From: a virus
DNA: 38,432 nucleotides
Reading direction: 5' to 3' (one strand)
IMG/VR virus record: IMGVR_UViG_3300017751_000064
Span: 1 to 38,432 of that record
In this document: piece after piece, positions 21,997 through 29,546 of the stretch
Position numbering within the stretch: position 1 is the first letter of the stretch
Layout of the letters: each line of letters begins with the position of its first letter
Translations under genes and position numbers: made by a program
The notes under the pieces: model-generated
Databases searched by the model: none
What the model was told of the DNA's origin: nothing
The model's input: only the letters and a program-made list of their open reading frames with translations

Positions 21997-22622
21997 AATT
22001 TAATCCAGGTCCTGTCCTCAAATTTTAATTCACTATCACTATTAATCTCTGTTGGAAAACTAACAGATAATCTTTCAGTAATAGATGTTGCCCGATGTGG
22101 GAAAAATGCTGGGATGAATATTGCATCACCAGGTTCAAGATCACAATCAATAAAGGGATCTTCAGTTAAGGTCAGATTGCCATTGTCTCCTTTAGGATCA
22201 CACAACCAATCATACCACACTTTGAAGTTTGTGACACCCTCACATTGAACAATAATATTGTTGTTATAATCAAAGTGAGTTCCAAATGGATGAACTGCAT
22301 CTAGGTTCTTACATGCATACACATGTGCATCTACTGGTTTCTGATATTTGCGTTCAAAGACCTTACATAGACGATTTATTTTCTCTGTAGACTTTGACAT
22401 ATCGAGAAAATAACATACTCCATTGCGTATTGCATCACCTACAGTACTTGGTGGAAAACAATCGTTATCAAGACACCATGCAGTATCTTCCCATTTACAA
22501 TTATCCTTTCCACCAAAATGAACTCGTTCATATGTAAGTAATGGACGAACATTTATAAGATATTCAAGTTCTTCCCATGTTAATAAGTTTTTATATAAGT
22601 TTTTTATTACCTTAGAAGTCAT
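21993..22622 (-). CDS. JmjC/cupin-like oxygenase-fold protein, 209 aa
   Basis: The likely metal ligands are H116-x-D118 (THFDYNNNIIVQCEG) and H176 (FFPHRATS), with R184 (ERLSVSF) behind them. The THFDYNNN...V-Q-C-E-G-x-x-x-F-x-V-W run resembles JmjC or cupin-4 hydroxylases more than the small prolyl-hydroxylase type of the 8896 and 24310 genes. GDAIFIP precedes the distal His, as in the other oxygenases here. It lies between the Nudix gene (11-base overlap) and gp44 (ATGA). The substrate, perhaps a protein side chain, is unknown. Confidence 0.75.
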   Translation of the reverse strand: MTSKVIKNLYKNLLTWEELEYLINVRPLLTYERVHFGGKDNCKWEDTAWCLDNDCFPPSTVGDAIRNGVCYFLDMSKSTEKINRLCKVFERKYQKPVDAHVYACKNLDAVHPFGTHFDYNNNIIVQCEGVTNFKVWYDWLCDPKGDNGNLTLTEDPFIDCDLEPGDAIFIPAFFPHRATSITERLSVSFPTEINSDSELKFEDRTWIKL

Positions 22623-23037
22623 GAATAAAATGAGTTTGTTCTTTCAGTTCATCGGGTAGTTCTTCAGACCACATGAACTCAGAACTTGTTTCATCAAGAA
22701 CTGGTTCAAACATCTCATCAACATCAACTAAGTAAAGAAGAGTTGGTGTATGAGTTGCTCTTGCATCTTCAACGTCTGGAAACATGTAGTTTGAGAATCC
22801 CACAAGTTTAAAGTTTGGGTAGCATCTTCCAACTTCTCTAATATGAACTCTTTCAGCAAGTTCTTGAATTGTTTCTCTAAACCTAAGTCTTCCTCCAATA
22901 ACCCAGAACACACCCTTCACAGGTTCTTGTGTCCTTTTAATCAATAGAAATTTATTTTTATATCTAAACGCAAAGTCTGCACAAAAAATTGGCATAGACT
23001 TCATCATCTTTTGATAGTCTTCTTCTGGTATAAACAT
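22612..23037 (-). CDS. Nudix hydrolase, GDP-mannose mannosyl hydrolase type
   Basis: The Nudix box is at 48-70: GGR at 48-50, Glu at 55, then ERVHIREVG at 62-70. The usual REUxEE is replaced, as in GDP-mannose mannosyl hydrolases, whose box ends in R-L-x-x-A-E-L-G. THTPTLLYLVDVD after the box also fits a sugar-nucleotide hydrolase. I start at the ATG at 23037 because GAGG lies eight bases upstream; a TTG two codons earlier is less likely. A role in sugar-nucleotide turnover is inferred from the box variant; other nucleotide substrates remain possible. Confidence 0.8.
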   Translation of the reverse strand: MFIPEEDYQKMMKSMPIFCADFAFRYKNKFLLIKRTQEPVKGVFWVIGGRLRFRETIQELAERVHIREVGRCYPNFKLVGFSNYMFPDVEDARATHTPTLLYLVDVDEMFEPVLDETSSEFMWSEELPDELKEQTHFIHDF

Positions 23038-23039
23038 TT

Positions 23040-23198
23040 TCAATCCTCAGGATAATCAATAATAAATTTGTCTTTTAAGTGCCAATGAATATCATCATGT
23101 ACTTGCTGCATTGCATTGTGTTTGATTGCCCAGTGATCATCATCATCGTTGATGAGGACAGTGACTTGGGTTTTCACATCAACTCTTAATGCTTTCAT
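23040..23198 (-). CDS. 52-aa small acidic/His-rich protein
   Basis: This short gene reads MKALRVDVKTQVTVLINDDDDHWAI, then a His-rich region (QQVHDDIHWHLKD) and an acidic end. It fits exactly between its neighbours: the stop is two bases before the Nudix ATG, and a GAGTGG sequence precedes the ATG at 23198. It appears to be one beta strand pair followed by a helix. No domain is recognised. Codon structure and packing support it as a real gene. Confidence 0.6.
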   Translation of the reverse strand: MKALRVDVKTQVTVLINDDDDHWAIKHNAMQQVHDDIHWHLKDKFIIDYPED

Positions 23199-23213
23199 CG
23201 TAACCACTCAAGT

Positions 23214-23579
23214 TTACTTGTCCTTTAGTATACCACAACCATTCGGGTTTGTCCCCAAATCCATACCCTGTCCCTGATTATCTGTTCTTGGGCTCCCTTC
23301 ATTTTTCTTTTCAGTCTTTTGAAATGTTGCTCTCTTATACCTATTAGCAAATATATCAGGACACCAATAAGTTACAATCCAATTAATAGTGGGATTTAAT
23401 TCCATATGCTTTTCAACACTATGGTTCATACTACCTATTTGAACATATCCATCATGCATGAGACATTTACCATTCTCTAGTTCATAAAGATAAAGTGTTT
23501 TAACTCTTGTACAAGAAGGAAATTCTGTACGTTCATTGGGGAACTCATCTTTAGTATCCCAACCATATTGTTCTTCCAT
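23214..23579 (-). CDS. Hypothetical protein, 121 aa
   Basis: I do not recognise this protein. It has a Trp/Tyr-containing core (KTLYLYELENGKCLMHDGYVQIG and INWIVTYWCPDIFA) that looks like a short beta-sheet domain. A basic, Gly/Asn-rich C-terminal tail without clear structure follows. It starts directly after the stop of the 23580 gene, with no gap, so it is co-transcribed with it. The low-complexity tail may be a recent addition. Confidence 0.6.
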   Translation of the reverse strand: MEEQYGWDTKDEFPNERTEFPSCTRVKTLYLYELENGKCLMHDGYVQIGSMNHSVEKHMELNPTINWIVTYWCPDIFANRYKRATFQKTEKKNEGSPRTDNQGQGMDLGTNPNGCGILKDK

Positions 23580-24107
23580 TCATACCCACTCTGGTTTACG
23601 ATCTGGAATACGAAGATAATTATCTTTCACCCAGGGTTTAGATGAGATATACATCTTGTACTTATCGTAAATATCAATACCTTCATCATATTTAAACTCA
23701 TCAGGTCCTGCAAAGACAAAGGGTGTTGGACCCTTCCCACTGCGACCTTGAGGGTCTGCTGTAGGAAGTATCTCCTTTGCCACTAGAAGAGTTTTCTGGC
23801 AAGTATGGATCTTACCATAACGAGCAGTATACTCATCACACATAGCAAGTCCATGAGCAAGCAACCATTGCCAGTTAGTCACAAACTCATTTGCCCATTT
23901 GGTGCAGGGATGATTACGAAAGGCACCCTTCTCAGTAGCATAGGGAGTACCGTCTGCTCTGGGAAGAGTGCCAAAGTTATGACCCCATTTGTCTGAACAA
24001 ACAATAGCAAGCATCTGACAAGTCTCTAAGGGCATCTTGACAATGTGCTTATCGGGGAGAACCCTAGCAGACATCCAAGGACTAGGATCAGTTACAAAGA
24101 TGTTCAT
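23580..24107 (-). CDS. Conserved-type phage protein with DKHIVKM motif, unknown function
   Basis: This 175-aa soluble protein opens with MNIFVTDPSPWMSARVLPDKHIVKM, then PLETCQMLAI. The D-K-x-V/I-V-K-M-x-x-E-x-x-Q-M-L pattern recurs in uncharacterised proteins of phages, bacteria and large viruses that I know of. Further conserved-looking blocks are NHPCTKWA, NWQWLLAHG and TPFVFAGPDEFK. The family's biochemical role is unknown to me. It overlaps the upstream membrane protein by four bases (ATGA). Its His, Asp and Lys residues could form an active site, but that is speculation. Confidence 0.75.
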   Translation of the reverse strand: MNIFVTDPSPWMSARVLPDKHIVKMPLETCQMLAIVCSDKWGHNFGTLPRADGTPYATEKGAFRNHPCTKWANEFVTNWQWLLAHGLAMCDEYTARYGKIHTCQKTLLVAKEILPTADPQGRSGKGPTPFVFAGPDEFKYDEGIDIYDKYKMYISSKPWVKDNYLRIPDRKPEWV

Positions 24108-24343
24108 AGTATTTTTGACATCGAGATTGTCAGGAGGAATGCTATCATTATAACCACATCCCAGGACTTTGTACGGACAAAATAAGGAATTGAAATAGTA
24201 TCTGCAGCAAGATTTAATATAGCTCCAGTCAAAACATCGACATGGAGAATAATAAAGTATGCAACGATAACTCCAATACTTCCGATTATCCGTAAAGCAA
24301 CGTCAGGAGTTATTTGTAGTTTGAGTTCAGAAGTTTTCTGCAT
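24104..24343 (-). CDS. Small membrane protein with two hydrophobic segments
   Basis: This 79-aa protein has hydrophobic segments at about 15-40 (ALRIIGSIGVIVAYFIILHV) and 61-78 (VVIMIAFLLTISMSKIL), joined by a polar loop containing PYFVRTKSWD. This predicts two membrane helices. It overlaps the upstream oxygenase by 34 bases and the downstream gene by four. Similar small membrane proteins occur in cyanophage replication runs as uncharacterised genes. No transporter or lysis motif is evident. Confidence 0.75.
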   Translation of the reverse strand: MQKTSELKLQITPDVALRIIGSIGVIVAYFIILHVDVLTGAILNLAADTISIPYFVRTKSWDVVIMIAFLLTISMSKIL

Positions 24344-24900
24344 TTATGATCTCTTGGTGAACATCCACTATGAATATATCGACCATCAAAGACAACCAAA
24401 CGATTTGGTTTTGGTTCGATTGATTCCTTTATAGTAAAAGAATTAATATTATCTCCATCAACCTGAGTTCCACTATCCCTTTCATTAAAGATGTGGGTGT
24501 TACCATCGGTTTGGTTTATATAAAGAATTGCTGAGTAATGAAATTGTCCAGGATAATCCACATGAGGTCCATGAGTAGCACCTTCAGGATTTTGCATACA
24601 CATATCTGCTCTGACTCTCAGAACTTCTCTTGCACCGAGATAAGACTTTACCTTTAGAGCAAAGGGATAAATCAAATCTCCGAGTGGACAAGTTGATTTA
24701 TCATTATTGATAAGGAGATTAGAAAAACCTTGAGTAAATTTTTCATCTCCATTTATGCTGAATTTTTTAGAACTATGGTAAGTAGAGTCATCACTGTAAT
24801 ACCATGGAAAGGTATCATCGCACATGACTTTATTTGCGATATAGTCAAAGTAAGACTTATCTAAAAAATCATCAATAATCTCAACAAACTTAGTCTTCAT
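24310..24900 (-). CDS. 2OG-Fe(II) oxygenase-fold protein, 196 aa
   Basis: The iron and 2OG-binding residues expected for this family are visible: H113-x-D115 (PHVDYPGQFHYS), H177 (YIHSGC) and R188 (CRKLLN). It shares FPWYY and NRLVVFDGR with the 8896-9438 protein (FPWYW, NRLVIFDGR), so the two look like paralogues. It overlaps gp45 by 11 bases at its start and the small membrane protein by 34 bases at its end. The substrate is unknown; the tight link to the clamp gene fits the same placement rule as the other oxygenases here. Confidence 0.87.
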   Translation of the reverse strand: MKTKFVEIIDDFLDKSYFDYIANKVMCDDTFPWYYSDDSTYHSSKKFSINGDEKFTQGFSNLLINNDKSTCPLGDLIYPFALKVKSYLGAREVLRVRADMCMQNPEGATHGPHVDYPGQFHYSAILYINQTDGNTHIFNERDSGTQVDGDNINSFTIKESIEPKPNRLVVFDGRYIHSGCSPRDHKCRKLLNSNYK

Positions 24901-25558
24901 AAGAAGAATCTGGTTCTAGGGCAATCCAATAGGTAAGGTTTTTATCAGAGTTGACAAACTTAGAAAGAAGTTTCTTAGAGATAGAAACTTGATAACTACC
25001 AGGAAGAATTTTGATGTTTTCTACTTTGAAGTTGAAACTAAAAATATTTTCTGTCTCACCGACAATGATAGAGAAGTCATTAGAAGTATCATTCTTACGG
25101 TCAGATACTACTAGTTTCACAACACCATTCTCACCAACAACAGATAGATCTGGAAGTTGATAAACAGCAGATGCCTTAAGGAGTTTGTCTAATTGCTGAG
25201 TATTAAGATTGAAAGCAATCTCTTCAGATGTCAGAACAATATCCTTATCTGGAGGAGTAATGATCACATTTGGATCAGCAAAGAAGTATTTGGATTTCAT
25301 CTTACCTTCACGGATAACCATGTAAGAATCATTCTCAATATCAAGTTCAGGACTCTGGTGAAGACTTAGACCATTAAGGAACTGATTAAGATCATAGATA
25401 CCAAAGTCTTTAGGGAAGTCTTCATTTACTTCAACCTCGGCAAGAATGTTTTTCATCACACTGATAGTGCGTAGTTTCTTACCTTCTTTGAAGAGAAGAG
25501 ATTGATTAATATTAGAAAAGTTTTTCAGAATATTAACAGTTGAATCAGAAAGTTTCAT
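24890..25558 (-). CDS. gp45: Sliding clamp, gp45-like
   Basis: This 222-aa processivity clamp forms the trimeric ring that tethers gp43; in T4 it also activates late transcription with gp33 and gp55. The opening MKLSDSTVNILKNFSNINQSLLF fits the gp45 family, as do length (T4 gp45 is 228 aa) and position before the clamp-loader genes. I use the ATG at 25558, preceded by AAAGGTG; a GTG two codons earlier is less likely. It overlaps the DUF3310-like gene by 14 bases. Confidence 0.93.
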   Translation of the reverse strand: MKLSDSTVNILKNFSNINQSLLFKEGKKLRTISVMKNILAEVEVNEDFPKDFGIYDLNQFLNGLSLHQSPELDIENDSYMVIREGKMKSKYFFADPNVIITPPDKDIVLTSEEIAFNLNTQQLDKLLKASAVYQLPDLSVVGENGVVKLVVSDRKNDTSNDFSIIVGETENIFSFNFKVENIKILPGSYQVSISKKLLSKFVNSDKNLTYWIALEPDSSYED

Positions 25559-26057
25559 AATCACCTTTGGGTTGTTTGTGTAGACCAGAGAAATGGTAAA
25601 GAAGGACGCAATAATGAATTGCTTTTAAAATATCTTGTTTAGATTTTCCTCCCTTCTTACCAAAACGAGAAAGATATTTGATAGCATTTGATCGGCAGAA
25701 TGGTTCTGCATCACCAATTGCTTCGATAAGATCTAAAGTTTGTGTTTTAGATTCTTTAGATGTGTAGTGTGCATTGTAAGTTTGAGATAGGTACTCACGA
25801 ACCTCCTTCATAGTCAAATCCTCTTCATACTTCCAAAAACCATTGTTTGAAAGTTGATCAAGATTTAAGTCAATTCGGTCTTCACTCATAGATGAAACAG
25901 GTATGTTGATATTGAGGGTATCTCCGAAATCGATAACATCATTATCGTCGTAGATGGGTCGGTCGTCTCCTAGAGGACGACCATCATTATTAAAGAAGTT
26001 CATTTCTTCGTCACTAAATCCGTACATTTCGTCGTATAAAAAACTCCAAGAAGTCAT
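25545..26057 (-). CDS. DUF3310-like domain protein with acidic N-terminus
   Basis: This 170-aa protein has an Asp/Asn-rich N-terminal region (about 1-80) with no recognised domain. Its C-terminal part resembles the phage DUF3310 family: LDLIEAIGDAEPFCRSNAIKYLSRFGKK, then a KQDILKAIHYCVLLYHF helix (about 107-158). T7 gp1.7, a nucleotide kinase, belongs to this family, so a role in nucleotide metabolism is possible. A GGGAGG ribosome site precedes the ATG at 26057. It is co-directional with gp45 and 20 bases downstream of the AAA+ gene. Confidence 0.75.
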   Translation of the reverse strand: MTSWSFLYDEMYGFSDEEMNFFNNDGRPLGDDRPIYDDNDVIDFGDTLNINIPVSSMSEDRIDLNLDQLSNNGFWKYEEDLTMKEVREYLSQTYNAHYTSKESKTQTLDLIEAIGDAEPFCRSNAIKYLSRFGKKGGKSKQDILKAIHYCVLLYHFSGLHKQPKGDYETF

Positions 26058-26077
26058 AATATTCCTCCCAAATTATA

Positions 26078-27199
26078 TCAGAAGTTGGTAGTGTTGTCAA
26101 TTGTATTGATGCTATCATCAGATGTCATTTCAAAGTCAGCATCGATTTTGTCATAAAGTTCGATAAATGACTGCTTAGTCTCATCATCAAATCGTGCAGT
26201 GCAGACCTCAATTGCTTTTTCCTTGTTATCAAAGATGCTATAAGCATTAACGATATGCACTAGACGACGAGTACTGATAACTTCATCAATACCACCATCA
26301 TAGAAGGTCTTACGGATGATGTCTGCCCAATCAACTAAACGAGACAAGAAGTTATCGTCAGTAACATTAAGAGTATCGGCAACCTTAGAAAGAATCTTTG
26401 ATTCACTTGTAGGGGAAGGATATGCCTGCTCAAAGGTTACAGGGAATCTTTCAAGGAATGCTTCATTGAGGACATTAGTTCCAATGAATCGTCCATCCTC
26501 AGATCCCTTGCCTTTAGTGTTTGCAGTTGCGAATACATTGAATCCACTCGTAGGGTCAACTCTTCGTCCAACTTTCTTCAGAAACACACCCTTACCTTCT
26601 AGGATGGATTGCAGACAGAGGATTTTGTTACTTGCGAGATCGATTTCGTCAAGTAGGAGCACTGCTCCCCGCTCAAGGGCTTCAATAACTGGTCCATTGT
26701 GCCATACAGTATTACCATCGACAAGACGGAAACCGCCAATAAGATCGTCTTCATCAGTTTCAATTGTAATGTTTACACGAATAAGTTCTCTACCCAACTG
26801 AGCACATGCTTGCTCTACAGAGAAGGTCTTACCATTTCCTGACAAACCAGTGATGAATGTTGGATAAAAAAGATTAGACTTGATAATTTTTTTAATGTCA
26901 GTGAAGTTCCCGAACGGGACAAAAGTATCATCCTTGATAGGAATAAGGTTCATATCTTCCCGATCGGTAGCAGGGATAGCAGCAGGTGCTTCATATGTGC
27001 GTTCAATCTCTTCAACTTTCTTGTTTGTCACTTCAAGATTCCACTTACCACGACTAACCTTACGATCAGACAATTTACTAGATACGGTCTGGTAGTTAGA
27101 TCCGTTCATTGCACACCATGCACGAATATCGGAAGAAGTTACATTGTTACCGTATAATGCTTTAAGTGAAGTGACAACGTATTCTGGAGACATGGACAT
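26078..27199 (-). CDS. MoxR/CobS-type AAA+ ATPase
   Basis: This 373-aa AAA+ ATPase is often labelled CobS-like in cyanophages. Walker A is GLSGNGKT at 118-125, Walker B is LLLDEID (181-187), the sensor-1 region is FNVFATANTKG, and an arginine-finger candidate lies in NEAFLERF. An N-terminal helical domain (1-60) precedes the ATPase. The partner gene at 27387-29522 carries a VWA domain, the classic MoxR pairing, so I prefer a chaperone or remodelling role to cobalamin synthesis: no other cobalt-chelatase subunit is visible here. No clear ribosome site is seen before the ATG at 27199. Confidence 0.85.
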   Translation of the reverse strand: MSMSPEYVVTSLKALYGNNVTSSDIRAWCAMNGSNYQTVSSKLSDRKVSRGKWNLEVTNKKVEEIERTYEAPAAIPATDREDMNLIPIKDDTFVPFGNFTDIKKIIKSNLFYPTFITGLSGNGKTFSVEQACAQLGRELIRVNITIETDEDDLIGGFRLVDGNTVWHNGPVIEALERGAVLLLDEIDLASNKILCLQSILEGKGVFLKKVGRRVDPTSGFNVFATANTKGKGSEDGRFIGTNVLNEAFLERFPVTFEQAYPSPTSESKILSKVADTLNVTDDNFLSRLVDWADIIRKTFYDGGIDEVISTRRLVHIVNAYSIFDNKEKAIEVCTARFDDETKQSFIELYDKIDADFEMTSDDSINTIDNTTNF

Positions 27200-27222
27200 G
27201 TGTTTCTTTTGAACTGAAGTTA

Positions 27223-27390
27223 TTATAGTATAGAACCAGGAGGGTTGTGCCCATCAGAGGACAGTTTGGAAAGTGGTACTCCTTTATGTTTTAACATACA
27301 GGCACTCCGTGCCCATGCCCTAGAAAGACTAGTGACATCAGCACAGAGTGTGTCAAATTTACCACAATAAGGACAAGATCTGTTAGTCAT
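27223..27390 (-). CDS. 55-aa Cys-rich, zinc-ribbon-like small protein
   Basis: This short gene reads MTNRSCPYCGKFDTLCADVT, then SLSRAWARSACMLKH and a polar tail. Cysteines at 6, 9, 16 and 31 could bind zinc, with CPYC as a typical knuckle. It is well supported by an ATGA overlap with the VWA gene stop (ATG at 27390, TGA at 27387), and the AAA+ gene starts 24 bases after its end. It therefore lies exactly between the two MoxR-VWA partners and may be a third component. Function unknown. Confidence 0.65.
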   Translation of the reverse strand: MTNRSCPYCGKFDTLCADVTSLSRAWARSACMLKHKGVPLSKLSSDGHNPPGSIL

Positions 27391-29522
27391 GCGATTAAGG
27401 AAACAAACTCATTAAGAACTTTCTTATTCGATTTTTTAGTCTTAAGGGATTTGACAAAAGCAGATTTAATCTTTGCCTTTGTTGCACCATCATCTACTTC
27501 AAAGTCTGTTTGACTAGCAAGATTAGAACTAGCAAGTCCGATATATGTATCATAACCAGAATTTTTAATCATAACGCAACGTTCTTTCTTCCATATAGTT
27601 TTCATAATTTCAATTTCCTCCCAAGAACTTCCATGAAGACGAATGAAAGATCCAGATTCACCTTTTGAAAGAACACGAATACCCACAAAATTTGTATTTG
27701 GAAAAGTATCTTTAAGATTAGTCAGCATCAAATTAGTGAATGAAACATATGCTGATTCATGATAGTTAGTAACTTTGTAAGTTGTACCAATCTTACGATC
27801 ACGAATATAACAATTGGCATTAAGACGTGCAGTTCCAATTCGTAGTTCCTGATTTGGATAATCAATCTCAACATGACGACTACAAGGTGCTGCTTCACCG
27901 TCTGTCAAAACAATACACTGTACCTTTTCTAGAGAATATTGTCTCTTGAAATTGGGAATAATTTTATGCAGAGAAATGAGTGCTTCATTCAAAGGAGTTC
28001 CAGATAGACCCATACGAATAGGAATCGGATATCCAACGTATTTAGTTTGTGCGAATGCAATTCGGAACATAGTGTGCATTTGCTTATCAAGAATACGATT
28101 ACTTACATTACTTGTAAGAATATTCATCATCGAGAAGACATCAGGAACTAGAAGCAATCCATCTTCCTTTTCATAATGAGGTTCTGGATAGACTAGTTTA
28201 CCTGTATCATCGTAAACTCCACATCTGAACTCATTAGTAAATGCATATACATCAAACGGAATTGATACTTTACGACAGAACCAAATTAGATTAAACAATT
28301 GCTTCATAGTATCAAGCATAACGGTTCCCATAGAACCAGACCAGTCAAGAACAAATAAAAGACCATGATTCTTTCCATCAGGAAGAACAGTTACTTTCTT
28401 GAAAATGTCTTCATTGTACTTATAGGTGTGGAGTTTAGATGTATCAAGCACACCAGTCTTGGATACGGCGGCACGAGCATATGCAGCAGCAGACTTACGG
28501 CATTCAAATTCTTTAACAAGATAGTTTACTTCTTTCTGTGCTGATTTTTTAAAGTCTGAGTATGAAGTGTCTGCCCAATCAAAATGGTTTAGGTCTCCAC
28601 CATCAGTTTCATAGTTAGACCAAAAGGTATCGATATGATTATGAATATCAGAATTAGATGAGATTACTGTTTTCAGATCCAAATCTGGAATATTTAAATA
28701 GGTCAATTCACTATATGGATTATCTGCTCCACGATCATCAATAAGATCACTGATAGAATCTTCAAGATTCTCTGCAGTTTTTACATCAAGACTAGAAGAT
28801 CCACCACCAGATGATGATGATGCAATCTCTGGCATAGAATCTTCACCAGATTCACCTTCAGAAGACTCGGTTGATTCTGTGTCTAGTTCACCATCACTAG
28901 AATCAGAAGTATTTTGATTCTCAACAGAATTTGAAGATCCTTGAGTAGGAGCAAGGGAGACCTCACTCAAGTCTTCCTCTTGCTTTTTCTTACAATAGTT
29001 GTATAGTTCTTCGGCAACAACCAGAACATCAGCAAAAGTCTCGCAATCAGAAATTGCTTTGATCAAACGACTTTCTTCTGGATTGTGAACAGGAATATTT
29101 ACATAGTTACCAATCTTGAAGTAAAGATTCGCACGATCTGCAAGATTCATTGAAGGAATATCTTCATTCTCTAGTGCAAAGAAATCTTCCTCAGAAAGTT
29201 CTCCATAACCACGATAAAATGTTTTAGCAAGTCCTGCATACTTGCGTTTCATAAGTTTCTCAATTCTAGCATCTTCTACAACATTGACAAACTGTTTGGG
29301 AGTATCCCAATCCCATTCATCAGGAGTGAAGAGAGCATGTCCAACTTCATGAGCAACCAACATATCAAAAACACACTCAGATGCTTTCTTCCACATAGGA
29401 AGTGTCAGAACCCGAGTGTGTACATTGAACATTGCAGTCTCAACATGACGATGCTCAACCACCAAATCTTCCATAGCAAGAAGTTTAGCAAGTTGACTCT
29501 TCACTTCAAAGTTGATGGACAT
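27387..29522 (-). CDS. Zincin-like plus VWA domain protein (CobT/peptidase-like)
   Basis: This 711-aa two-domain protein is the likely partner of the AAA+ ATPase at 26078. The N-terminal domain has HEVGH at 58-62 and an E-D-A-R-I-E helix at 83-88, the layout of a zinc metalloprotease. A Ser/Asp/Glu-rich linker (about 183-245) follows. The C-terminal VWA domain has the MIDAS D-x-S-x-S at 393-397 (DWSGSMG), then SGTPLNEA and LTDGEAAP. CobT-like and VWA-chaperone proteins share this layout. No Shine-Dalgarno site is clear before the ATG at 29522. Its target is unknown. Confidence 0.85.
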   Translation of the reverse strand: MSINFEVKSQLAKLLAMEDLVVEHRHVETAMFNVHTRVLTLPMWKKASECVFDMLVAHEVGHALFTPDEWDWDTPKQFVNVVEDARIEKLMKRKYAGLAKTFYRGYGELSEEDFFALENEDIPSMNLADRANLYFKIGNYVNIPVHNPEESRLIKAISDCETFADVLVVAEELYNYCKKKQEEDLSEVSLAPTQGSSNSVENQNTSDSSDGELDTESTESSEGESGEDSMPEIASSSSGGGSSSLDVKTAENLEDSISDLIDDRGADNPYSELTYLNIPDLDLKTVISSNSDIHNHIDTFWSNYETDGGDLNHFDWADTSYSDFKKSAQKEVNYLVKEFECRKSAAAYARAAVSKTGVLDTSKLHTYKYNEDIFKKVTVLPDGKNHGLLFVLDWSGSMGTVMLDTMKQLFNLIWFCRKVSIPFDVYAFTNEFRCGVYDDTGKLVYPEPHYEKEDGLLLVPDVFSMMNILTSNVSNRILDKQMHTMFRIAFAQTKYVGYPIPIRMGLSGTPLNEALISLHKIIPNFKRQYSLEKVQCIVLTDGEAAPCSRHVEIDYPNQELRIGTARLNANCYIRDRKIGTTYKVTNYHESAYVSFTNLMLTNLKDTFPNTNFVGIRVLSKGESGSFIRLHGSSWEEIEIMKTIWKKERCVMIKNSGYDTYIGLASSNLASQTDFEVDDGATKAKIKSAFVKSLKTKKSNKKVLNEFVSLIA

Positions 29523-29546
29523 GCGTGTTTGTCTTAGATGTACCTA

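Noticed and set aside
26316-26801. 161-codon plus-strand open frame opposite the AAA+ gene
   Set aside because: It lies wholly inside a gene with clear Walker motifs and has no family pattern of its own.
26078-27199. Literal reading of the AAA+ gene as cobaltochelatase CobS in cobalamin synthesis
   Set aside because: Its partner carries zincin and VWA domains and no other cobalamin gene is seen here; a MoxR-type role is more economical, though CobS ancestry is possible.
27222-27227. TATAAT on the minus strand before the AAA+ gene
   Set aside because: No matching -35 box at 16-18 bases, and it overlaps the stop of the 55-aa gene; chance is likely.
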